Positions 44,608 through 54,104 are shown, counted from the stretch's first letter. The stretch is DNA of 64,000 nucleotides from Chryseosolibacter sp964393795 (GCA_964393795.1 CAYMWA010000004.1:1-64000); one strand, 5' to 3'. The notes: generated from the letters alone by a model not told the origin. A program made the numbers and translations.

Positions 44608-45672
44608 TTATTTTCCAAAAGATTCTACCTGATAGTCGAGCGTGCTTCCAAAGACCGGGAAACTTACCTTCACCAGGGCATAGAACGAGCGACCCTCAAT
44701 GCCCGGCCGGTAGCCGATTTCGCCACCGTAGGCCCAGCTGAAGTTGCGGTTAAAGCGGCCGTCGATTCCCGCACGAAACCCGAACGATTGCAGTTTCACC
44801 GGACTGACGGAGTAAGTGCGCGTACCGGATACCGATGATCCCGGATCTTTCTCCGTGTAGACGATGTCATCGATGGTCAATGCCGGTGCATAGATGACAT
44901 CAAAAAAAGCCGTGAACATCAGGTCGTCAACTCCCTCTTCGAACTTGTCGAAGTTAATGGCAACGTTACGCATCCACGCCATCGACCCTCCAAGATAAAC
45001 GTTTCGGGAAGCCATGTTGGAGTAGACGGTCAGCGGCTCCATTGTGACACCGTTGTCATAGGTGAGCGGCAGTCCATTGCCTTCTGCATCTTTCAGGTCG
45101 GCGTTGGTGAGGCCCTGCTCGCTCATGGCGCGACTTAAATCCGTGGCACTGTTCCAGAGGATGGCGCCCGCGCGAAGCCCGTAAATCTTTCTGACCTTAC
45201 AGGGAACCTCGGCATTCAATGGAACGCGACTCGCCCATCGGTTTCCGCGATAGCTTTTCTTGTACAACACCATCCTGGTTTTTGAGGGGGCATCGAAATC
45301 GCGAATGTGATAGGTGCCGCCGATCTCAAAATAGTTGTAAACCTGTATGCGGTTATCAAGCACACTGTTGTCAGTGGCTACGTCGCGTGCCAGGTCAAGA
45401 AACTTGCGACCATAGCTTTTTCGGAAATTGGCGTGGAAATCTGCCTTATCCTGAAAGTAATAGCGTCCTTCAAAACCGAACCCGGCATTCACATTGGTCG
45501 CGAACAGTTCGCCATAAACGGGCTGTATCGCTACAAAAAGCTTGTTGACCGCATAAGGCTCATCGTAGATTTCTTCATAGGTTACCGCGGTCTTGTCACT
45601 TCGGTCCTGCGCAAAAAGATTGGCCTGAAATGCCAATAGCGCGGGCATCAGTACTAAAAAAATAGGCTTCAT
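44608..45672 (-). CDS. Outer-membrane beta-barrel protein, unknown function
   Basis: The 354-residue protein has a signal peptide (LVLMPALLAFQANLFAQ) and alternating hydrophobic strands ending in an aromatic, C-terminal strand-like STLDYQVESFGK. Segments such as NAGFGFEGRYYFQDKADFH, YNYFEIGGTYHIRD and FSWAYGGEIGYRPGIEG look like barrel strands. The family is not identified. ATG at 45672 is preferred over an upstream start because it begins the signal peptide. It is 15 bases before hutI on the same strand but unlikely to be functionally linked. Confidence 0.72.
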   Translation of the reverse strand: MKPIFLVLMPALLAFQANLFAQDRSDKTAVTYEEIYDEPYAVNKLFVAIQPVYGELFATNVNAGFGFEGRYYFQDKADFHANFRKSYGRKFLDLARDVATDNSVLDNRIQVYNYFEIGGTYHIRDFDAPSKTRMVLYKKSYRGNRWASRVPLNAEVPCKVRKIYGLRAGAILWNSATDLSRAMSEQGLTNADLKDAEGNGLPLTYDNGVTMEPLTVYSNMASRNVYLGGSMAWMRNVAINFDKFEEGVDDLMFTAFFDVIYAPALTIDDIVYTEKDPGSSVSGTRTYSVSPVKLQSFGFRAGIDGRFNRNFSWAYGGEIGYRPGIEGRSFYALVKVSFPVFGSTLDYQVESFGK

Positions 45673-46069
45673 AGCTCCAGGTATGTGGTGCATTATAATA
45701 GTAAAAGTAGCAAAATCCGTGGAAATAAAGGCTTTGTAACTGAAGTGGTTACGACGTGTGTAATAGGTCCTTCAATTTCGCGCAAATTCGGATTGGCGGC
45801 CGATGGTTCAGATGGGTCGACACGGGGCAGGCGGTGTTTCAAAAAAACGGTCACCGACACCGCTCATAAAATATTATTTTAGCGCGCCCCGCGCTACGTA
45901 TTTTTAGATTACCTTGCTCACTTTTGATTAAGGATTATAATTGCGTCATCGAACAACGGGTTTGTGAGCCACGCGTACCCGTGCACGGGCATGGTTTGGC
46001 AAGATGGACAACCGATCGGTATGGCGTAATCTTTTTCATCAACAAGATCAGACTTAACGTATAAAAGCA
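45673..46069. other. 397-bp divergent intergenic region
   Basis: This spacer holds the promoters of two divergent genes. For dedA a possible promoter is TTG (45914-45916) and TATAATTG (45936-45943) with 19 bases between. TAGCGCG-CCC-CGCGCTA (45880-45896) is a perfect 7-bp hairpin, and CCCGTGCACGGG (45978-45989) a 12-bp palindrome. A 65-codon open frame at 45685-45882 looks non-coding. No gene is supported. Confidence 0.6.
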
Positions 46070-46720
46070 ATGTTTGCAGACCTTTCTTTCTTGAATATCT
46101 GGGCTTTCCTGGACACCTTTAATCCCGAGACCATCATTCAGTTCGGGGGCCTTGGTCTGCTGCTGCTGATCATTTTCGCCGAGACCGGCGTCTTTTTTGG
46201 TTTTTTCCTTCCCGGAGATTCGCTGTTGTTTGTTGCCGGCCTGCTGGCGGGAACGGAATATCTCGATATCAATGTGTGGCTAATGATTGTGTTATTGATC
46301 ACCGCCGCGGTATCCGGATCGTTCGTTGGGTATTTGACCGGTCGTTGGGCCGGGGCTTATCTATTAAACCGGAAGGACAGCTTTTTTTTCAAGAAGAAAT
46401 ATATTGACGTGACGCAGGCGTTTTATCAGAAGCACGGCATGATGGCTTTCATCCTGGGTCGCTTTTTACCTGTCGTCCGCACGTTCGTGACGATCCTGGC
46501 GGGGATGGCCAAGATTGATTTCCCTAAATTTCTGATATTCAACTTCTTGGGAGCAACAATATGGATTCTCACGATGGTATTGGCCGGACATTTTCTGGGT
46601 CGTGCCTTCCCGAACATCACGCATTACCTGGAGTTGATCGTGGTGGGGATGATCCTGATTTCAGCCATTCCGGTAATCGTGACGTGGTTCAAAAACCGGA
46701 AATTATTGGCAAAGGATTAA
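46070..46720 (+). CDS. DedA family membrane protein
   Basis: The 216-residue protein has about five membrane segments and DedA features: FAETGVFFGFFLPGDSLLF with E and D near residues 40-55, GYLTGRWAG, and FLPVVRTFVTILAGM with the conserved Arg near 137. DedA proteins are inner-membrane proteins implicated in lipid-carrier flipping and membrane potential homeostasis. It precedes the exbB cluster by 184 bases; co-regulation is uncertain. Confidence 0.93.
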   Translation: MFADLSFLNIWAFLDTFNPETIIQFGGLGLLLLIIFAETGVFFGFFLPGDSLLFVAGLLAGTEYLDINVWLMIVLLITAAVSGSFVGYLTGRWAGAYLLNRKDSFFFKKKYIDVTQAFYQKHGMMAFILGRFLPVVRTFVTILAGMAKIDFPKFLIFNFLGATIWILTMVLAGHFLGRAFPNITHYLELIVVGMILISAIPVIVTWFKNRKLLAKD

Positions 46721-46904
46721 GGTAAATTCAAAAATGTGGTCATCTTTGGTTGCCAAAATTCGCCCGAAGCCTCGGGGGAGTGCTTTTTTGGTGCCGAAGA
46801 ATTTGAAAGATTTATTTTGCAGTTCATATTAAAAACAGGATTTTTAACGCTCTTTAACTACTTTTACAAACTAACATTAACTATAAACCTAAATTCTATT
46901 TAAC

Positions 46905-47729
46905 ATGGCACAGAAATCTGGCTCACTTGGAGAAAGCCTAAAATCAACCTTTGCGGCAATTGTTATTCCACTAGAAGTTGTAATTGCGGTCCTTATATAT
47001 CTATATGTACTTGGTAATCCGGACAATTTTGAAGGGGGTGATCCCAACAACCACCCGCTTCCCGGAAACTGGCTGGGCATTATCTATAAGGGTCGGATCG
47101 TCGTTGCCGTCTTGATTGCCCTATTGATGATCACGTTGACGTTTGCCATTGAAAGGTTTATCACGATCAGCAAGGCAACCGGCCGTGGAAGTGTAAAAAG
47201 GTTCGTCAACCGGATTCGTTCCATGGTAACTTCCGGAAATATCAGCCAGGCCATTCAGGAATGCGACAGACAGAGAGGGTCGGTTGCCAACGTAGTGAAG
47301 GCCGGTTTGCTCAAATACGATGAACTGTCGCGCAACAGTGAACTTGAACCGGAGAAAAAAGTGTTATTGGTCCAAAAGGACATTGAAGAGACCACGCAGC
47401 TGGAGATGCCGATGCTCGAGAAGAACCTCGTGATTATCGCAACGATCGCTTCGGTGGCCACCCTGATGGGTCTGCTTGGAACGGTGACGGGTATGATCGC
47501 GGCCTTTACGGCTATGGCGACTTCCGGTGCACCTGATGCAGTTGCCCTTGCGAACGGTATTTCTGAGGCCCTGATCAATACGGCACTCGGTGTAGGAACT
47601 TCGGCTCTTGCGATTATCTTCTACAACTTCTTTACCAGCAAAATCGATGCATTAACGTACGGGATTGATGAAGCAAGTTACAGCATCATCCAGAATTTCA
47701 CCGCTCAGAGCAAGGGAGTGAAAGTTTAA
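46905..47729 (+). CDS. exbB: ExbB/TolQ/MotA family proton channel
   Basis: The 274-residue inner-membrane protein has three to four membrane helices and the ExbB core: LEMPMLEKNLVIIATIASVA, MGLLGTVTGMIAAF and NTALGVGTSALAIIFYNFF. It forms the proton-driven motor with ExbD that energises TonB. An additional N-terminal helix (IVIPLEVVIAVLIYLYVLG) and a Pro/Asn-rich loop precede the core, as in other Bacteroidota. It is first of exbB-exbD-exbD-tonB; spacing to the next gene is 12 bases. Confidence 0.95.
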   Translation: MAQKSGSLGESLKSTFAAIVIPLEVVIAVLIYLYVLGNPDNFEGGDPNNHPLPGNWLGIIYKGRIVVAVLIALLMITLTFAIERFITISKATGRGSVKRFVNRIRSMVTSGNISQAIQECDRQRGSVANVVKAGLLKYDELSRNSELEPEKKVLLVQKDIEETTQLEMPMLEKNLVIIATIASVATLMGLLGTVTGMIAAFTAMATSGAPDAVALANGISEALINTALGVGTSALAIIFYNFFTSKIDALTYGIDEASYSIIQNFTAQSKGVKV

Positions 47730-47741
47730 AACCAAACGACC

Positions 47742-48338
47742 ATGGCAAAAGTAAAAGTAAACAGGAAACCGCCGTCTTTAGATATGACCCCTATGGTCGA
47801 CCTGGCGTTCCTGCTGGTATCGTTCTTCATGCTTACCACCACCTTCACACCTGAAGAAGCGGTAGCGGTTGACATACCGGCCTCGGTCTCAGAGATTATT
47901 CTTCCGGACAAGGACCGGATTATCATCAGTGTTTCTGATGATGGAAGGGTATTCTTTGACATGGACAATAAGAACTACCGGGTGAACCTGTTGAATTATA
48001 TGGGGGACAAATACGGAATTGAGTTTAACGCCGAGCAGCAACATGCCTTCTCCATTCTGGCGGGGTTTGGGGTGCCGGTGGCAACACTTCCGCAATATCT
48101 TGATATGACGCCGGAGGAACGGAGACAAGTTTCACAACCGGGCATACCCACTGATTCAGTCAACAACGAATTGGCAGACTGGGTCATGTTTGGCAGGATG
48201 AGCAATCCAAAAGTGCGGATTGCTGTGAAAGGAGACCGAGACACAAACTACAAGGTAGTTGAGCGTGTGATCAATACCTTGATTGACAAAAAAGTGCTCA
48301 GGTTTAATCTCATTACATCATTGAGACAAGAAAATTAA
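47742..48338 (+). CDS. exbD: ExbD-like biopolymer transporter (first)
   Basis: The 198-residue protein has one N-terminal membrane helix with the proton-carrying Asp in LDMTPMVDLAFLLVSFF near residue 20 and a periplasmic domain ending KVVERVINTLIDKKVLRFNL. It is longer than the usual ExbD (about 140) because of an insert near residues 85-135 containing FNAEQQHAFSILAGFG and PEERRQVSQPG. It follows exbB by 12 bases and precedes a second exbD by 18. Confidence 0.92.
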   Translation: MAKVKVNRKPPSLDMTPMVDLAFLLVSFFMLTTTFTPEEAVAVDIPASVSEIILPDKDRIIISVSDDGRVFFDMDNKNYRVNLLNYMGDKYGIEFNAEQQHAFSILAGFGVPVATLPQYLDMTPEERRQVSQPGIPTDSVNNELADWVMFGRMSNPKVRIAVKGDRDTNYKVVERVINTLIDKKVLRFNLITSLRQEN

Positions 48339-48356
48339 CATTTAAGAAATACAGTT

Positions 48357-48902
48357 ATGGCAGAAGTATCTCAAGGCGGTGGCGGAGGCCGGGCGAAGGG
48401 AGGAAAAGTACGGGCCAAGAAACAGTCGACGAAGACGGATATGACTCCAATGGTCGACCTGGCCTTTCTACTTCTCACCTTCTTTCTCCTTACCACGACG
48501 TTTAATAAGCCGAAGACGATGGAGGTGAATATGCCGGATAAGGTAGACGATGAAACCCAGCAAACGAAGATCAACGAGCGGGATATTCTGAATCTGGTCC
48601 TGGCAGAAGACGATAAAATTTTTTGGTGGGTAGGACTCGAACCGCCCGTAAACGAGACAACTTATTCGAAAGATGGAGTGCGTCAGGTGATCTTATCGCA
48701 TACGCGCGCCAACCCGAAAATGATGGTACTCATTAAACCGAAAGATGAGTCGCGATTCGAAAATATGGTGAATATCCTCGATGAAATGGATATCACCGAC
48801 ACGAAGCGATATGCGATCGTGGAATATTCGAGCGACGATAAGGCCATTATCACCGGCAATTTGCCTACGGAAACCGTGGTAGGTGAACCTCCGGCTCAAT
48901 AA
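48357..48902 (+). CDS. exbD: ExbD-like biopolymer transporter (second)
   Basis: The 181-residue protein starts with a Gly/Lys-rich cytoplasmic tail (GGGGGRAKGGK), then the helix with the catalytic Asp in MTPMVDLAFLLLTFFLLTT, and a periplasmic domain including FENMVNILDEMDITDTKRYA. Two different ExbD proteins beside one ExbB suggest a heteromeric motor, a common arrangement in this phylum. It is followed by tonB after 69 bases. Confidence 0.93.
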   Translation: MAEVSQGGGGGRAKGGKVRAKKQSTKTDMTPMVDLAFLLLTFFLLTTTFNKPKTMEVNMPDKVDDETQQTKINERDILNLVLAEDDKIFWWVGLEPPVNETTYSKDGVRQVILSHTRANPKMMVLIKPKDESRFENMVNILDEMDITDTKRYAIVEYSSDDKAIITGNLPTETVVGEPPAQ

Positions 48903-48971
48903 TTTCCAAATTAAATTTATGGAAAACGCCGAAGCGTGCATCTATTTAGAAAGGAGACAAAAAAATAAGTT

Positions 48972-49763
48972 ATGAAAGCATCAAGCAACATAATGGCTCA
49001 GCGGTGGGAAGATATCGTATTCGAAAACCGCAATAAAGATTACGGCGCATATCTGCTGAGAACGCGTTACACGAAAAATGTCATCCTTGGGGTAGTGATC
49101 ACATTCATGTTCATGACTTTGGTCTTCTACTCTCCTGACATCATTGCCCTGTTTAAAGGGAAGGAAGTAGTGGAAAAAGCGCCGCCGAGGAAACTCGTGT
49201 ATACCGAATTGTCGGCACCGCCGCCGATTGACAAACCGAAACCACCGCCGCCCCAGGTTCAATTACCCAAGCTTCAAAAGGTGATCAAGTTTGTGCCGCC
49301 AAAAGTTGTAAAAGAAGAGGTGGTCGAGGAAATACCGACCATTGAAGAGATCAAACAGCACGAAGTAGCGGCTGTAGAAATTGAAGGACCTACGGAAATC
49401 GTCTTTGAGGAGCCGGTTCAGGAGGTGGTCGTCGAGGAAGAAGAGAACAAGATTTTCACCGTCGTTGAACAGCAGCCGGAATTCGAAGGCGGTTACGAGG
49501 CGATGATGAACTTTATCAAGAAGAACATGCGCTACCCCGCCAGTGCACGCCGGATGGGCGTGGATGGTACTGTGTACGTGAGCTTCGTGGTGAGCAAAGA
49601 TGGTTCTATCAGTGAAGTGAAAACAATCCGGGGTATCAGTGCCGACTGCGACGCGGAAGCCATGCGCGTGGTGTCGATGATGCCGCCCTGGAAACCCGGC
49701 AAGCAAAACGGAAAACCTGTATTCGTTCGCTTTGTCTTGCCGATTAAGTTCAAACTCAACTAA
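48972..49763 (+). CDS. tonB: Energy transducer TonB
   Basis: The 263-residue protein has a cytoplasmic segment FENRNKDYGAYLLRTRY typical for Bacteroidota TonB, one membrane helix (VILGVVITFMFMTLVFY), a Pro-rich periplasmic spacer (PPPIDKPKPPPPQ) and Glu/Val-rich stretch, and the C-terminal TonB domain from FEGGYEAMMNFIKKNMRYP to FVLPIKFKLN. It transmits ExbBD energy to TonB-dependent outer-membrane transporters. It lies in the exbB cluster and is followed at once by a small membrane protein. Confidence 0.95.
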   Translation: MKASSNIMAQRWEDIVFENRNKDYGAYLLRTRYTKNVILGVVITFMFMTLVFYSPDIIALFKGKEVVEKAPPRKLVYTELSAPPPIDKPKPPPPQVQLPKLQKVIKFVPPKVVKEEVVEEIPTIEEIKQHEVAAVEIEGPTEIVFEEPVQEVVVEEEENKIFTVVEQQPEFEGGYEAMMNFIKKNMRYPASARRMGVDGTVYVSFVVSKDGSISEVKTIRGISADCDAEAMRVVSMMPPWKPGKQNGKPVFVRFVLPIKFKLN

Positions 49764-49793
49764 GACTTGGAGGAGCGTCGGGAAGAACGGAGA

Positions 49794-49988
49794 ATGGCGG
49801 CGGCCGACGCCGTCGGAAAGGTCTTCGGAATAGTAATGGTTGTACTGTATATTATACTCGGTACAACCTTTATTTTTTTTACACCTGAGAACATTCCGGA
49901 TACGTATGCCCTGCCGTTTGGCATCATCCTTAACCTATATGGCGTATTCCGTGGCTATAAGTATTATCGAAAATATTTCACTAGATGA
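49794..49988 (+). CDS. Small membrane protein in the TonB cluster
   Basis: The 64-residue product has two hydrophobic helices (VFGIVMVVLYIILGTTFIFF and YALPFGIILNLYGVF) and a basic end YKYYRKYFTR. The ATG at 49794 is preferred; a TTG at 49767 would add nine charged residues. Its stop overlaps the start of the PstS-like gene (ATGA, 49985-49988), so the two are translationally coupled. Function is unknown, but position points to the TonB motor or the lipoprotein. Confidence 0.72.
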   Translation: MAAADAVGKVFGIVMVVLYIILGTTFIFFTPENIPDTYALPFGIILNLYGVFRGYKYYRKYFTR

Positions 49989-50932
49989 AAAAGCTAAACA
50001 AAGTCTGCGCACTGGTACTCCCGGTACTGTTAATACTGACGGCTTGTCGCGATCGTGATAAGGACGGAAAGGTATTGGATACGGCCACCAGTGGGTCGAT
50101 CAGCATCGCCGTGGCAGAATCCTTGCGTCCGCTCCTGGAAGCCGAAGTAAGCACCTTCGAGGCCCTGTACCGCAGGGCACATCTTAACCCGCGCTATCTC
50201 CCCGAAGCAGAGGCTGTGGACGCGCTGATGAACGACAGCGTACGACTTGCCGTTGTAACCCGCCGATTTACGGAAGAGGAAAAGGAGTACTTTAAGACCA
50301 TCAAAATAACGCCCACTGAACTGGATGTTGCCATTAGTGCAATCGCCCTCATCGTCAATCGCAATAACCCCGACACGCTCATTAATATGGACCAGATCCG
50401 CGGCCTGCTTCAGGGGAAAATCGCCAAATGGAGCGATTTGGGCAGCAAAAACAACGCTGGCATAGAGATTGTTTTTGATAACCCGAACTCGGGACTGATC
50501 CGTCATTTGAAGGATTCAGTCGCCATGGTCGACGAGCTGCCAGCCAATACGTTTGCGGCAAAAAACAATGAAGCCGTCATTGACTATGTGTCGCAAAACG
50601 AAAATGCGATCGGCTTGATCGGGCTTGAATGGATCAGCGACAAGGAAGACTCCACCCAGAATGAGTTTCTCAAGCGGGTGACCGTAATGAGTGTAGCGGG
50701 TGACAGCACACACTTCAAGCCCTACCAGGCTTACCTTGCATTGAAGTACTATCCGCTGGCCCGAAAGGTGACGATCCTTAGCAGGGAGGCCCGCACCGGG
50801 CTGGGAACCGGTTTTATGTCATTTGTCGCCAGTGAAAGGGGGCAACGCATTGTCCTCAAAGCCGGCCTCGTGCCCGTGACGATGCCGCTCAGGGTCGTGG
50901 AAATTGACCGGCGACCGTTTGAAATAGAATAA
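49985..50932 (+). CDS. PstS-like substrate-binding lipoprotein
   Basis: The 315-residue protein has a lipoprotein signal (VLPVLLILTAC, Cys near residue 22) and the fold of phosphate-binding PstS: SGSISIAVAESLRPLLEAE at the N-terminus, ALIVNRNNPDTLINMDQIRGL, IEIVFDNPNSGLIRHLKD and a C-terminal GLGTGFMSFVASERGQRIVL. No pstCAB genes accompany it. The location inside an exbBD-tonB cluster suggests an envelope sensing or periplasmic accessory role, not classical ABC import (inference). Confidence 0.88.
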   Translation: MKKLNKVCALVLPVLLILTACRDRDKDGKVLDTATSGSISIAVAESLRPLLEAEVSTFEALYRRAHLNPRYLPEAEAVDALMNDSVRLAVVTRRFTEEEKEYFKTIKITPTELDVAISAIALIVNRNNPDTLINMDQIRGLLQGKIAKWSDLGSKNNAGIEIVFDNPNSGLIRHLKDSVAMVDELPANTFAAKNNEAVIDYVSQNENAIGLIGLEWISDKEDSTQNEFLKRVTVMSVAGDSTHFKPYQAYLALKYYPLARKVTILSREARTGLGTGFMSFVASERGQRIVLKAGLVPVTMPLRVVEIDRRPFEIE

Positions 50933-51021
50933 TTAATCTGACCGGAAGCCTACTTTATTTGTAAATTCGGCACGTGAATTTAACGTGTAACAATATTGTC
51001 AACTCAAAACTGAAGCAAATT

Positions 51022-52692
51022 ATGAACAATGCAGGTAGCCTTGATCAGCAGTCAAGCACAGGAATCTTTCCAGGAAGGGTTCTCCCTGTTCTGATGGCAC
51101 TGCTTTTCCTGGCCTCAATAAACATCGCTAAGGCACAGACCCCGGAGATAAGAAAAGCATACCATTACCTTGATATCGAACAACCCTCCAAGGTCATGCC
51201 CGCCTTGCAACAAGCCATCGGTGGCAACCCCGACTATACCTACTATCTGGGATTAGGCTACATCCTCACCGGTGACCTTGACAAGGCCCTTGCGACCTTT
51301 GAAAAAGGGATCGCTGACGACAAGAAAAATGCACTGGTCGTTGCCGGAAAAGGACATGTGAAACTTCTGCAGAAAAAGACGGCCGAAGGGAAAGCCCTTC
51401 TCGTTGAGGCTGCCGATATGCACCGGCGCAAGAGTGCTGATCAAATGAAAGCCATCGGCCGCGCTTACCTTGCCGACAGCAAATTTTTGCTCGACGCAAT
51501 TGCGGCACTTGAAGAAGCAAAGAGCCTCGACAACGGAGATCCGGTGACCCACCTCCTGCTAGGGGATGCTTACCTGGCCCAAAACGACGGGGGCAAGTCT
51601 GTCAGCAGCTATGAACGCGCCGTGAGTGCAGACCCTAACTGGGCGAAACCACTCTTCAAAATTGCCAAGGTGTTTCAACGCTCGCGCAATACAGACATCG
51701 TCATGGATCGTCTCACGAAGGCAGTGACCGTGGATCCCCAGTATGCACCTGCATGGAAGGAGCTCGGCCAGATGTACTACCTGCAAAAACAGCCGGACAA
51801 GGCGGTGGATGCATATGAAAAATACCTCGCCATCTCTGAAACCCCGGGAGACGCCAAGTACCAGTACGCCTTCTTCCTGTTCATGGCTAAGGACTACGAA
51901 AAGGCCAACGCCATCTTCAAGGAAGTGCTGAACAACAAGAACGCCACCCCTACCGCACTCAAGTTTTACGCCTTCTCGCTCATCGAGCAGGGCAAGGATG
52001 AAGAGGCACAGGAAATTCTTGCGCAGTTCTTTGAGAAAGCAGAACCAAAAGACATCAGCGTATCGGACTACGCCTCCTATGGTAAGCTGTTGCTGAAACT
52101 GAAAAGGGATTCTCTGGCAAACGAGGTTTTTGCCGATGGTATTGCACTGGACACCGCACTTCAGGACATGGAAATCCGCGAACTGCAGGCGAAAACCTAC
52201 TACGAACGAAAAAAATATGACAGCGCCAGCGCAGCCTATGAAAGACTCATCGCCGCACGCGAAAAAGCGGATTTGAGACCATCGGGCTACGACTACTTCT
52301 ATCTCGGCCACTCTAATTACCTGGATGGCGACTACGTAGAGGCTGACAGCGCTTTCACTATGCTTTCCAGATTACAACCAAACAGCGTCCTCGGTTATCT
52401 GTATGCCGCCAAGTCGCGGGCACAGTACGATTCGACCGGAGCAACCGGCGTAGCTGTGCCGATGTATGAGAAGTTTGTCGAAATCGCACTGGAGGAACCT
52501 GAGAAGAACAAGCGTGAGCTGATCAACGCCTATGACTATCTCGGACAATTTGCACTTCACAAGCAAAACGACCTCGTAGCTGCGACGAATTATTTCAAGA
52601 AGATTCTCGAACTCGATCCGAGCAACGAACGGGCGAACGATTTCCTTGACGCGGTGAGACAGATGAATAATCCCACACGCGGGAAGGGTTGA
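51022..52692 (+). CDS. Secreted tetratricopeptide repeat protein
   Basis: The 556-residue protein has a signal peptide (LMALLFLASINIAKAQ) and is otherwise built of TPR-type helical repeats, for example DLDKALATFEKGIADD, NDGGKSVSSYERAVSADPNW, QPDKAVDAYEKYLA and LVAATNYFKKILELDPSNERA. It would act as a periplasmic protein-protein scaffold. It closes the exbB-exbD-exbD-tonB-lipoprotein cluster, and an excellent terminator follows, so it is probably part of the same unit. ATG at 51022 starts the signal-bearing region. Confidence 0.88.
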   Translation: MNNAGSLDQQSSTGIFPGRVLPVLMALLFLASINIAKAQTPEIRKAYHYLDIEQPSKVMPALQQAIGGNPDYTYYLGLGYILTGDLDKALATFEKGIADDKKNALVVAGKGHVKLLQKKTAEGKALLVEAADMHRRKSADQMKAIGRAYLADSKFLLDAIAALEEAKSLDNGDPVTHLLLGDAYLAQNDGGKSVSSYERAVSADPNWAKPLFKIAKVFQRSRNTDIVMDRLTKAVTVDPQYAPAWKELGQMYYLQKQPDKAVDAYEKYLAISETPGDAKYQYAFFLFMAKDYEKANAIFKEVLNNKNATPTALKFYAFSLIEQGKDEEAQEILAQFFEKAEPKDISVSDYASYGKLLLKLKRDSLANEVFADGIALDTALQDMEIRELQAKTYYERKKYDSASAAYERLIAAREKADLRPSGYDYFYLGHSNYLDGDYVEADSAFTMLSRLQPNSVLGYLYAAKSRAQYDSTGATGVAVPMYEKFVEIALEEPEKNKRELINAYDYLGQFALHKQNDLVAATNYFKKILELDPSNERANDFLDAVRQMNNPTRGKG

Positions 52693-52708
52693 CAAAGGTT
52701 ACAAATCA

Positions 52709-52735
52709 GAAAAGAGGCGAAAGCCTCTTTTTTTT
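52709..52735. terminator. Rho-independent terminator after the TonB cluster
   Basis: AAAGAGGC-GAAA-GCCTCTTT is an 8-bp stem closed by a stable GAAA tetraloop and followed by five more T. It separates the TPR gene from convergent hemL; the opposite strand has a shorter T-run. Confidence 0.93.
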
Positions 52736-52758
52736 GTCCTTTCTGCACCGTGATCGGG

Positions 52759-54057
52759 TCAGCCAGCGCCAATTTCGTCCAATGCGCGTGCGCTGGCCGT
52801 CAATATTTGATGAGCGATGGCGTCGTCAATAGCGTGCGATACAAACAGCGCCTCAAACTGGGACGGGGCGAGGTAAATGCCTTCGGTCAGCATCGCATTG
52901 AAATACTTTCCAAACAAGGCCGTATCAGCCGCCTTAGCAGTCTCAAGATTTGTGACCGGTTCACTTGTAAAAAACAGTGTAAACATCGACCCTACGTGGT
53001 TGATGGTGAAGGGAACCCTGCGCGCCTTCAACTGCTCCGCGAGTCCATTGACAAGCGTGGTAGTGATGCGGTCAAGGTCTTCGTACACGGAAGGATTGCC
53101 GTTGAGTATGCTCAGCAGGGCAAGGCCAGCGGCCATGGCAATGGGATTCCCCGACAACGTGCCCGCCTGATAGACGGGCCCGGAGGGAGATACGCAGTCC
53201 ATAATATCCTTCCGACCTCCATATGCGCCTACCGGAAGTCCACCTCCAATGATTTTGCCAAGGGTAGTCATGTCGGGCTTCACGCCGTACAGTTCCTGTG
53301 CTCCTCCCCTGGCCAGCCTGAACCCGGTCATGACCTCATCAAAGATGAGCACGATACCGGAGCGGGTGCACAGTTCGCGCAGTCCCTGCAGGTAGCCGGG
53401 CGCAGGCGCAACGCATCCCATATTGCCTGCTACGGGCTCGAGAATGATTGCCGCTATCTGGCCCTCGTTGCGATCGATCAGGTCTGTGACGGCTTCCAAA
53501 TCGTTATACGGTGCTATCAACGTATCGTGCGCGGTGCCTCGCGTCACGCCCGGACTGTCGGGCGTCCCGAATGTCATGGCGCCACTCCCTGCAGCAATCA
53601 AAAACGAATCGCCATGGCCATGGTAACACCCTTCCATCTTGATGATCTTGTCACGGCCGGTGAAACCCCTTGCGACACGGATCGCCGACATGGTTGCCTC
53701 GGTACCTGAATTGACCATGCGGACTTTTTCGATCGATGGAACCATCGCGCAAATCAGCTCGGCCATTTCGACTTCACGGGCGGTCGGGGCGCCAAAGGAT
53801 GGTGACCCGGCAAGGGCCTGCTTTACCGCCTCCTCTACAGCGGGATGCGCGTGGCCAAGGATCATCGGCCCCCAGGAGTTGATCAGATCTACGTATTCAT
53901 TCCCGTCTTCATCGTACAGGAATGGCCCGCGCGCCCGGCTAATGAACAATGGATTTCCTCCGACAGCGCGGAAAGCGCGGACCGGAGAATTTACGCCACC
54001 CGGAATAAAACGTGTGGCTTTGTCAAACAGCGCTTTGCTTTTGCTCTTGTCTTTCAT
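52759..54057 (-). CDS. hemL: Glutamate-1-semialdehyde 2,1-aminomutase
   Basis: The 432-residue PLP enzyme makes 5-aminolevulinate from glutamate 1-semialdehyde in tetrapyrrole synthesis. It has ARRFIPGGVNSPVRAF-type start (ATRFIPGGVNSPVRAFRAVG), NSGTEATMSAIRVARGFTGR, LIFDEVMTGFR and the PLP lysine near residue 267 in TTLGKIIGGGLPVGAYGG. Length equals the family norm. It follows the TPR/periplasmic-binding gene on the same strand by 47 bases. Confidence 0.97.
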   Translation of the reverse strand: MKDKSKSKALFDKATRFIPGGVNSPVRAFRAVGGNPLFISRARGPFLYDEDGNEYVDLINSWGPMILGHAHPAVEEAVKQALAGSPSFGAPTAREVEMAELICAMVPSIEKVRMVNSGTEATMSAIRVARGFTGRDKIIKMEGCYHGHGDSFLIAAGSGAMTFGTPDSPGVTRGTAHDTLIAPYNDLEAVTDLIDRNEGQIAAIILEPVAGNMGCVAPAPGYLQGLRELCTRSGIVLIFDEVMTGFRLARGGAQELYGVKPDMTTLGKIIGGGLPVGAYGGRKDIMDCVSPSGPVYQAGTLSGNPIAMAAGLALLSILNGNPSVYEDLDRITTTLVNGLAEQLKARRVPFTINHVGSMFTLFFTSEPVTNLETAKAADTALFGKYFNAMLTEGIYLAPSQFEALFVSHAIDDAIAHQILTASARALDEIGAG

Positions 54058-54104
54058 ACATCAAAATGCTTTGCCTTTGAAGGGCGTTTCCGTCCGGAAG
54101 CGGA

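Noticed and set aside
45685..45882. 65-codon frame in the hutI-side/dedA intergenic region
   Set aside because: No motif, basic composition and overlap with promoter-like and hairpin sequences.
52750..53709. 319-codon open frame opposite hemL
   Set aside because: hemL is unmistakable; this frame has no family features.
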